A stretch of 64,000 nucleotides of DNA from Pseudomonadota bacterium (GTDB taxonomy: Bacteria; Myxococcota_A; UBA796; SXON01): the NCBI GenBank assembly GCA_005778355.1, contig SXON01000112.1, positions 28,636 through 92,635 on the forward strand, in the 5' to 3' direction. The notes beneath the pieces are model-generated. The model had not been told where the DNA came from. It was given only the letters and a program-made list of their open reading frames with translations, and made no database searches. How positions within the stretch are numbered: the stretch's first letter is position 1; every line of letters starts with the position of its first letter. Below are positions 45,944 through 53,562 of the stretch, piece after piece. The translations under genes and the position numbers were made by a program.

Positions 45944-48306
45944 CACTCGGGCACCAGCACTCGGCTCGCCAGCGCGCCGACCTCGACGCTGAGCGTGTCG
46001 CCGTCGGGCACGAAGCGCTCGCCCGTGAAGATGTCGACGTAGGTGACACTCGGCAGCCCGGCGAAGTCGAGGCCGTTGCTGAGCGTGCGGGCATCCCCGC
46101 GATTGAGGATCACCAGCACCGCGTCGGGCCCGTTCGCCCGCGCGTAGGCCCAGGTGTTCTCGTCGTTTTCCCACCAGTCCACCCGCGTGCCCGTGGACAT
46201 CGCGGGGTGATCACGACGGGCCTGCCCGAGCGCCTGGACGTGCGCGAGCACCACGGCCTCGTCGGCGCTCAGATCGCTCCCAAAGCGCATGCTCTGCCGA
46301 TTGTCGGGATCGGCATAGCCCGGGAGGCCGATCTCGTCGCCGTAGTAGATGAGCGGCAGGCCCTCCGAACTAAGCAGGAAGGTCCACGCGAGACGCAGTC
46401 GATCGTAGGGCTCCGACCAGCCCGGGGCGGTGTCAGGATCGCGAAGGTTGCCGTCGTCATCGCAGGCGCCATCACTCGACGACACCTCGCCCGAGGCCAC
46501 GGCGATGAAGCGCGCCACGTCGTGATTGCCGAGGAACGGCGACATCAACGCGCCGCCGTAGGCGGCCTGCGAGGATTCCCAGGCAGCCTGGAGCGAACCG
46601 TCGCCATTGCTCAATCCCGTGCTGCCCTCGGCGAAGGCGGCGAGCACCGTGTAGTAGAGCGGGAAGTCGAACTGGGCGTCGAGCTTGTCGTCGCCGATGT
46701 ACTCCGCGATCTTGCTGTAGCCATCGAAGGTTTCCCCGATGGTGTGGAAGTCCTCGGTGCCGCCCACGTCCGAGTGTTCGATTTCCCGGGCGATACGCGC
46801 CTCGCTGTTCACCACCACCGACATGGGCATGTGCTTCACCGCGTCGATGCGGTAGCCGTCGAGGTCGTATTCCTTGGCGAAGTCGATGGCCGCGTCGACC
46901 GAGCGAACAAGAGGGTCGTTCTGGGTGTAGTCGATGTCGGGCAAGTACTCGGCGAACCAGCAGGTTTCCGTGCGCTGGTTCCAGTTGGTCTCGCCGTTGC
47001 CGTCTTCATCTTCCTCGCAGATGAACCGGTCGTTGAACCACTCCGGTCGGGTGGTGTACCAGTCGTGCGTCTCGTGCACGTGGTTGGCCACCCAGTCCAC
47101 CATCACGCGCATGCCGCGGGCGTGGGCCTCGTCGACGAGGGTGTGCAGGTCGTCCGCGCTGCCGAAGTGTTCTTCAGGGTCGTCGCTCGCCGGCCAGTAG
47201 CCGTGGTAGCCGGCAAAGCTCGTGTTGCACTGGCCGTCCCAGGGGCCCTCGGCGTTGTCCTGCGGGGCGGTGAGCCAGAGCACGGTCACGCCCAGCTCGT
47301 CGAGGTAGTCAAGCTTCTCCACCACGCCGGCCCAGTCGCCACCCGCGTAGTCAACGTCGGCCCCCTCGGACTCGTTGAGCGAACTGTCGCCATCGAAGAA
47401 CCGGTCCACGAAAACGAAGTAGAGCAGTCCGCTTTCCCAGTCGCGCTCGTCGACCCAGAAGGGCACGTACAGATCCTCGGCCCCGTCGGCACCCATGCGA
47501 AGCACATGGCGCCCACTCTCCAGTCCCGACGTGGCGAAGTAGAAGGTCTGGTCGTTCCACCCGTCGATGCTCTCGCCATCGAGCGTGGCCCAGGTCCCCG
47601 TCACCTCCCGGTCCGCCCGCGCCCCCACCTCGATGCCCCGTGTGTCGCGGTCGATCTTCACCCGCGTGGTCTCGAGCACGGGGTCTTCGCAGGCGTTGAC
47701 CACGATGAGCGAGTTGCAGCCGTTGCCGCCGGCGGGGCAGGACGCGTCGTAGCCCTGGCCCTCGTCGCAGTGAATGAGGTCGGCCTCGGCGTCGCAGCGC
47801 CAGTCGCTGCCATTTTCCACGTACTTGTAGGCGTAGCTGCCCGGCGCGAGCACCAGCGTGGTGCTCCACGTGCCGTCGGTGCCCTCTTCAAGCGGGTTTT
47901 CGGTGCTCGACCAGGCGTTGAAGTCGCCGGCGATCGCCACGCTCGCGGCGCCGGGCGCGTCGGTCGAGAAGATCATCGGGCAGCCGGCGAGCGAACCCGG
48001 CAAGACCTCGACCGTGAGGTTGGTCTCCGCCTCCTGGCCGCAAGCGTCGGTGGCCACGAGCCGCACCGAGGCGTAGCCGATGTCGTCGCCATTGCCGGTG
48101 AGGTGGAGCTGGGTGCCCTTCACCCCGGCGCTCACGTTGCCGTCGGACTCGGCGGTGAAGGTGAGCTCTTTGCCCTCGGCGTAGTCCGAGAGATCCAGGG
48201 GAACGTCCACCCCCTCGGTCACGGTCACCGGCTCGATCTCCGACCACGAGGGTGGTGCCTGGCAGCAACCGCCGATCACCAGGAACAGCAAGAAGCGCGA
48301 CCTCAT
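45943..48306 (-). CDS. GH13 alpha-amylase with CBM48-like module, putative lipoprotein
   Basis: LVIGGCCQAPP; ASVAIAGDFNAWSSTENPLEEGTDGTWSTTLVLAPGSYAYKYVENG; MRVMVDWVANHVHETHDWY, DGYRIDAVKHMP, IGETFDG, FLGNHDVARF. Confidence 0.85.
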   Translation of the reverse strand: MRSRFLLFLVIGGCCQAPPSWSEIEPVTVTEGVDVPLDLSDYAEGKELTFTAESDGNVSAGVKGTQLHLTGNGDDIGYASVRLVATDACGQEAETNLTVEVLPGSLAGCPMIFSTDAPGAASVAIAGDFNAWSSTENPLEEGTDGTWSTTLVLAPGSYAYKYVENGSDWRCDAEADLIHCDEGQGYDASCPAGGNGCNSLIVVNACEDPVLETTRVKIDRDTRGIEVGARADREVTGTWATLDGESIDGWNDQTFYFATSGLESGRHVLRMGADGAEDLYVPFWVDERDWESGLLYFVFVDRFFDGDSSLNESEGADVDYAGGDWAGVVEKLDYLDELGVTVLWLTAPQDNAEGPWDGQCNTSFAGYHGYWPASDDPEEHFGSADDLHTLVDEAHARGMRVMVDWVANHVHETHDWYTTRPEWFNDRFICEEDEDGNGETNWNQRTETCWFAEYLPDIDYTQNDPLVRSVDAAIDFAKEYDLDGYRIDAVKHMPMSVVVNSEARIAREIEHSDVGGTEDFHTIGETFDGYSKIAEYIGDDKLDAQFDFPLYYTVLAAFAEGSTGLSNGDGSLQAAWESSQAAYGGALMSPFLGNHDVARFIAVASGEVSSSDGACDDDGNLRDPDTAPGWSEPYDRLRLAWTFLLSSEGLPLIYYGDEIGLPGYADPDNRQSMRFGSDLSADEAVVLAHVQALGQARRDHPAMSTGTRVDWWENDENTWAYARANGPDAVLVILNRGDARTLSNGLDFAGLPSVTYVDIFTGERFVPDGDTLSVEVGALASRVLVPE

Positions 48307-49493
48307 GCGCCTTTCACCGGCACGACCTCGCCGTCGGCGATGGTGGCGGGGCCCTGGACGGGGCGGGGCCAGCGGCGGGCAAGATCAGCGGCGGGGGCAA
48401 CGAGGAGGGCGTCGTTCGGCACCGCCATACCGTAGCCGAGCCGGACGCCCGCGCCGACCTTCGCGCGGTGACCGACACAACTGCCGAGGAAATGGGTGCC
48501 CGACGACACGCGTTGCAGCCCCAAGTTCACCCGGATCGGGCCGCCGAATGAGAGGTCGAGGGTGGTGACACCCTGCGCCACGAAACTGTCGCGACCAAAC
48601 ACGCAGGCCTGATGACCCCAGCCCTGGCTCACCAACGCGCCTTCCGCGAGGACCGAGAGCGCGAGGTGAGTACCGCGTCCAACCTGGGCCCGTGCGCCCA
48701 CGCTTGACGCCACCACGTGCGCGTGTGCGTCGATGGTGGCCCCCTCACCGACCACCGACCCGCGGACGACGGCGAGCGGCCCGATCACCGCGCCCGCGCC
48801 GACCTCGCTCACCTCGACCACCGCACTCGGGTGGATCTTGGCACCCCTTCCGATGCGACACACGGCCCGGTGGATGCGCGCCTCGCTCGGCCAGCCGGCC
48901 GCCCACAGCACCTCCGCCGCCCGGCCGACCTTCCACCACCACGGCGCGGTGTTGAACTGCTCGGTGATCTCGGCCGCTTTCGCGGTGAGCCCGAGAAGGT
49001 TCACCCGCACGAGGTGAACCCAGTGCTCGATGTCGTGGGCGATGGCTGCGCCCGTGACCATGCCCCCCTCGGCCACCACGTGGGCGAAGGCGGGGTGGAC
49101 GACCGCCGGGGGCGTTTCCTGGAGCTGGAGGTCGAAGTCGAGGTCGTCGAGGCCGTCGAGGGTGGCAGGTTCGCCCTTGTTCACGAAACCAATGCGCGGT
49201 CGCGACGGATCGGTGGCCAGAGGCGCCGCCATGCGCAGCCAGCGCTCATCGCGAATCCTCAGGCGACCGGTCTGCCCGTTCTTTCGTAGTTTTCGCAGAA
49301 GGGAAGCTGTGAAGAAGGTGTTTTCGCCGAACACCAGACGCGGGCGAGAAATGTCGTCACCCAGGGTGAACCCCGCCGCGGCAAGGGCCTCGTCTTGTGC
49401 CTCGCGCAGCGTGCGCCCGAGCACGGGAAGCGCGCCCGCGCCCTCGTCGAAGGGCGCGATGGGTCCACTGCCCTGGAGTCGAACCGCGAGCAC
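48303..49493 (-). CDS. left-handed beta-helix (hexapeptide repeat) acyl/nucleotidyltransferase-like protein
   Basis: IGRGAKIHPSAVVEVSEVGAGAVIGPLAVVRGSVVGEGATIDAHAHVVASSVGARAQVG. GTG start likely at 49493. Confidence 0.65.
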   Translation of the reverse strand: MLAVRLQGSGPIAPFDEGAGALPVLGRTLREAQDEALAAAGFTLGDDISRPRLVFGENTFFTASLLRKLRKNGQTGRLRIRDERWLRMAAPLATDPSRPRIGFVNKGEPATLDGLDDLDFDLQLQETPPAVVHPAFAHVVAEGGMVTGAAIAHDIEHWVHLVRVNLLGLTAKAAEITEQFNTAPWWWKVGRAAEVLWAAGWPSEARIHRAVCRIGRGAKIHPSAVVEVSEVGAGAVIGPLAVVRGSVVGEGATIDAHAHVVASSVGARAQVGRGTHLALSVLAEGALVSQGWGHQACVFGRDSFVAQGVTTLDLSFGGPIRVNLGLQRVSSGTHFLGSCVGHRAKVGAGVRLGYGMAVPNDALLVAPAADLARRWPRPVQGPATIADGEVVPVKGA

Positions 49494-49523
49494 GGCGGAG
49501 TCTAGCTCGTTAGCCGGCCCCCG

Positions 49524-51899
49524 ATGCCCAGCGCCAAGCCCCCCGCGCTGCCCGCCCTCTCCCTGGGGGCCATGGAAACCCTGCTCGATCGCACGGGGGC
49601 CCTCATCTACGCCGTGGGCCCGGGCGGCAAGATCCTCTCGATCAACCGTGCCCTCGTGGATCGGCTGGAGCTCGACCCCACCACGCTGCCCGACCTCCGC
49701 GCCTGGACGCGCGCACTCATCGCCGAGCCGGGCCTTCGCGATGGTATCATCGCCACGCACGAGCGCGCGCTGGCTGGCGAGAAGGTACGCGAGGCGGAGT
49801 GGATCCACACCACCCGGGGCGGCGATGTGCGGCAGGTGCGCTGGCAGTTCGTGCTCCAGGGCGCGGGGGCCGACCGCTTCGTGGTGGTGATGGGCGACGA
49901 CGTCACCGACCGTCGCAAGCTGGAGCACTGGGTGCGCCTGCAGGGCGGCTTATTGGAGAGCGTTCCGGAAGCGGTGATCCTCGCCGACACCGAGGGACGC
50001 ATCCTCCACTGGTCGGGTGGCGCCGAGCGCCTGCTTGGCTACTCGCCGCGCAGCGCGCTCGAACGGCCACTGTCGAACATCCTGGCCGCCGAATCGCCGC
50101 GAGCCATGGTGCTCGGGTGGATCGACCGCGCCCGCACCGAGGGCAGCTTCCGCGAGACCTTGCCACTCCGTCGGGAACGAGGCGACAGCGTGGAGTGCGA
50201 GGTGCAGGTGGCCCGCGTCGTCAACGACCGCGGCCAGCTCCAGGCCATCGCGCTCATCGCGGCGCCGCCCCACGCGGCCGTGTCCACCGTGCCCGTGGCG
50301 AACATCGAGGGCGACAAGGGCGTGCGCGAGCTCGATCGCGCCGTGGGCTCGATCATCTCGGTGCCGGCGGTGGTAACCGCACCCGACGGCACCGTGCGCG
50401 CCTGGAGCCGAGGCGCCGAGCGTCTCGGCGGCCTGTCCTCGGTGAAGGCTCGAGGCCAAAAGGTGCTCGACGAGGTGCTGATCGTCCCCGAGCTCGGCTG
50501 GGACGGCCTGCAAACGCGCCTGCTCGCGCGCGGCAAACACAGCCAGACGGTAGAAGTGCGCCGACCCGACGGCACGCGCTCGCGTGCCGAGCTCGACGCC
50601 GTTGCGCTGAAAGCCCCGGACGGCGCGATCGACACGGTGCTCATGCTGTTTGTCGACCGCGCCGAGGCCGACGCGGTGATTGCCGAGTCGCGGCGCACCA
50701 AGTCGCGTGCGCTGGAGAGCGTCTTCGCCGAAGGCATCGTGAGCCGCCTGCTCGACGCCTTCGCCTACTTCGACCCCGACCACCGCGTGGTGCTGTCGCG
50801 ACTGGCCGACCTGCGGACCATCGCCCGCCTGGTGTCGAGCGGCGCGAGCCTCCGCGAGTTCGACCAGGTCACCCGCCGCGCCCAACTCGCCGACAAGGAG
50901 AAGGAGCTCGACCTCGTCATCGACCGGCTGGGCGATGGCCTGTCGCGACTGCGCACGCTCGCCCACGACGTGCGCTCCTTCGCCGAGGCCGACCACGGCG
51001 CCCCGGAGCCGGTGAGATTGTCGCGCGAGCTCGAGGCCGCCCGCGACCTGCTCGCCCACACTTTTAACAATCGTCACGCGGTGGAGTTCGTCGTGGAAGA
51101 CCTCCCGGCAGCGCGAGCTGTCCGGGGTCCGTTGCTCCGCGGGCTCACGCTGTTGTTGCTGGCGTCGGTGGAGAGCTTCGGCCCCGAGGAAGAGGGCCGG
51201 ATCCATGTGGAAGGCAAGGTCCAGGGCGGCTGGATTTGGCTGGAGTTGCGCGACAACGGCCAGGGCTACTCTTCGGAGGTGCAGACGCGCATCACCGACC
51301 TCGACTTCCTCGCCTCCTGTGGTGGTTACGCCTCCTTGTTCCTGGGCATGGCCCGGGAGGCCATCCGCGAGGCCGGCGGTGCCCTCGACCTCGGCAGCGC
51401 GATTGGCACGGGCGCTAGGGTTCGCGTGAGCTTCCCCATCGCGGAGCAGGCCGCGGGCATCCGGCCCATGGAGTCCCCCCGGCCGCCACTGCCGTCGCGA
51501 GGCAAGATTCTACTCGTCGAGGAAGACGCGCTCCTGCGGCGCGCCCTCGAGCGTCATCTGGGCGAGATCTTCGAGGTGGTGGCCACGCCCACGGTGGCCG
51601 ATGCCATCACCGAGATCGGCAAGCAGCCCTTCGACGTGGCGGTGATGAGCTTCCCGCGCCCGGAGAGCTTCGGGTTGCGTCTCGTCACCCGGCTGGCGGA
51701 GACAGCGCCCGACCTCGGTCGCAACATGATCGTCGTGGTGCCCCCTGGCGTGCGACACGCCACCCGCGAGCGGCTCGTCTTGCAAGGCGCCATCGTGCTC
51801 ACCCGCCCCGCCGACTTCACCAGCGTCCGATCCATCTGCGAGCGACTGGTGCCCGGCGAGATGGTGGTGGTGGAGGCAGAGGAGCTCGGGGAGGTGTGA
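49524..51899 (+). CDS. multi-PAS sensor histidine kinase-like protein with degenerate receiver domain
   Basis: PAS-like repeats (AVILADTEGRILHWSGGAERLLGY), LAHDVR, LRDNGQGYSSEV, C-terminal KILLVEEDALLRRALERHLGEIFEVV. Confidence 0.75.
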   Translation: MPSAKPPALPALSLGAMETLLDRTGALIYAVGPGGKILSINRALVDRLELDPTTLPDLRAWTRALIAEPGLRDGIIATHERALAGEKVREAEWIHTTRGGDVRQVRWQFVLQGAGADRFVVVMGDDVTDRRKLEHWVRLQGGLLESVPEAVILADTEGRILHWSGGAERLLGYSPRSALERPLSNILAAESPRAMVLGWIDRARTEGSFRETLPLRRERGDSVECEVQVARVVNDRGQLQAIALIAAPPHAAVSTVPVANIEGDKGVRELDRAVGSIISVPAVVTAPDGTVRAWSRGAERLGGLSSVKARGQKVLDEVLIVPELGWDGLQTRLLARGKHSQTVEVRRPDGTRSRAELDAVALKAPDGAIDTVLMLFVDRAEADAVIAESRRTKSRALESVFAEGIVSRLLDAFAYFDPDHRVVLSRLADLRTIARLVSSGASLREFDQVTRRAQLADKEKELDLVIDRLGDGLSRLRTLAHDVRSFAEADHGAPEPVRLSRELEAARDLLAHTFNNRHAVEFVVEDLPAARAVRGPLLRGLTLLLLASVESFGPEEEGRIHVEGKVQGGWIWLELRDNGQGYSSEVQTRITDLDFLASCGGYASLFLGMAREAIREAGGALDLGSAIGTGARVRVSFPIAEQAAGIRPMESPRPPLPSRGKILLVEEDALLRRALERHLGEIFEVVATPTVADAITEIGKQPFDVAVMSFPRPESFGLRLVTRLAETAPDLGRNMIVVVPPGVRHATRERLVLQGAIVLTRPADFTSVRSICERLVPGEMVVVEAEELGEV

Positions 51900-51999
51900 G
51901 GGCACCCGCCAGGACTTCGCAAAATCTGCGGCGGGGGTGGATCGTGACACGGCGACCCGAGCATCCGCGCGCGTACCCTCCCGCCGCCCCGGAGCGCCC

Positions 52000-53562
52000 G
52001 TGCTTCTCCTCCTCTTCGCCCTCGCTTGCGAATCCCTCGGCGACGCCCTGAAAGGCGACGCCGCCGACGAGGACGGCGACGGCTTCCCCGTTAGCGAAGA
52101 TTGCAACGACAACGACCCGAACATCAACCCCGACGCGCTCGAGATCTGCGATCCCGACGAGACGGACGAGAACTGCAACAGCCTCGCCGACAACGCCGAC
52201 TCCACCGTGTGGGACGCCGTCACCGTGTATCACGACGCTGACGACGACGGCTACGGCAACCCCGACATGCCCTCGCAGCTCTGCGAGGTGATCGCGCACT
52301 ACCCGTCGAACTCGGAGGACTGCGACGACCAGAATCCCGACATCGGCCCGCACGCCACCGAGGTGTGCGACCCCAACGACATCGACGAGGACTGCGACGG
52401 CGACTCGGAAGACGACGACGAGGACCTCGACGAGAGCACCTTCGTCACCTACTACGAGGACGTGGACGGCGACGGCTGGGGGGGCAGCAACAGCCAGCGT
52501 CGCTGCGACGCGGGTCCGGACTATGTCGACCAGACCGGTGACTGCGACGACCTCGACCCCGAGGTGTACCCCGGCGCCCTGGAGACCTGGTACGACGGCG
52601 ACGACGCCAACTGCGACGACGCCAGCGACTATGATCGCGACGGCGACGGCCACGACGACGAGGCCTATGGCGGTCGCGACTGCGATGACAGTAGCGCCGA
52701 GGCCTACCCCGGCGCGACCGAGATCTGGTACGACGGCATCGACGAGGACTGCGACGGCGACTCCGACTACGACCAGGACGGCGACGGCTACGACTCGGAA
52801 GCATACGGCGGCACCGATTGCGACGACGAGGACGAGGACTTCCACCCCGGCGCGCTGGAATCTGGCTCCATCGACTACAACTGCTCGGGCGACGGTGAGC
52901 CCACCCCCTCGGCGATCGCCGGCTACGACCGCGCCTCGGCGCTCGAAACCTGCACCCCCATCCTGCTCGACGGCACCGACAGTAGCGACCCCGACGGACT
53001 CGCGCTCGCCTACACCTGGGAGCTGCTCGACCAGCCAAGCGGGGGCACGCACACCAGCCGCGACATCGCCGAGACGACCGACGCCGAGCCCACCTTCACG
53101 CCGGTCGTCGCCGGCGACTACGCCTTCGGCCTCACCGTCACCAACACCTCGGGCGTCGACAGCCCCCTCGACCGGCTCGACCTGAGCATCACCGAGCGCA
53201 CGGAGAACACCGCCCCCGTGGCCAACGCGGGCGCCGATCAGACGGAGGCCGTCACCACCGCGTGTACCAGCAGCGGCTACGTGGCCACGTGCGACGACTG
53301 CGCGGAAACGGCCTTCACACTGAGCGCCGCGGGCAGCACCGACGCCGAGGACGAGCCGCTCACCTACCGGTGGGCGGTGACCACGGGCACCGCCACCCTC
53401 TCGGCCGCCGCCGGCGAGAGCGTGGTGCTCACCGTGCCGGCCTTCGCGGGCAGTAGCGGCATCACCGAGAGCGCCATCGTCGTCACGCTCACGGCCACCG
53501 ACTGCTTCGGCGACACCGACACCGACACCATCACCCTCACCGTGGAGTGCACGGGATCATGA
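52000..53562 (+). CDS. MopE-type putative lipoprotein with PKD-like C-terminal region
   Basis: LLLLFALACESLG; DEDGDGFPVSEDCNDNDPNINPDALEICDPDETDENCN repeats; TAPVANAGADQTEAVTTACTSSG. GTG start. Confidence 0.75.
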   Translation: MLLLLFALACESLGDALKGDAADEDGDGFPVSEDCNDNDPNINPDALEICDPDETDENCNSLADNADSTVWDAVTVYHDADDDGYGNPDMPSQLCEVIAHYPSNSEDCDDQNPDIGPHATEVCDPNDIDEDCDGDSEDDDEDLDESTFVTYYEDVDGDGWGGSNSQRRCDAGPDYVDQTGDCDDLDPEVYPGALETWYDGDDANCDDASDYDRDGDGHDDEAYGGRDCDDSSAEAYPGATEIWYDGIDEDCDGDSDYDQDGDGYDSEAYGGTDCDDEDEDFHPGALESGSIDYNCSGDGEPTPSAIAGYDRASALETCTPILLDGTDSSDPDGLALAYTWELLDQPSGGTHTSRDIAETTDAEPTFTPVVAGDYAFGLTVTNTSGVDSPLDRLDLSITERTENTAPVANAGADQTEAVTTACTSSGYVATCDDCAETAFTLSAAGSTDAEDEPLTYRWAVTTGTATLSAAAGESVVLTVPAFAGSSGITESAIVVTLTATDCFGDTDTDTITLTVECTGS

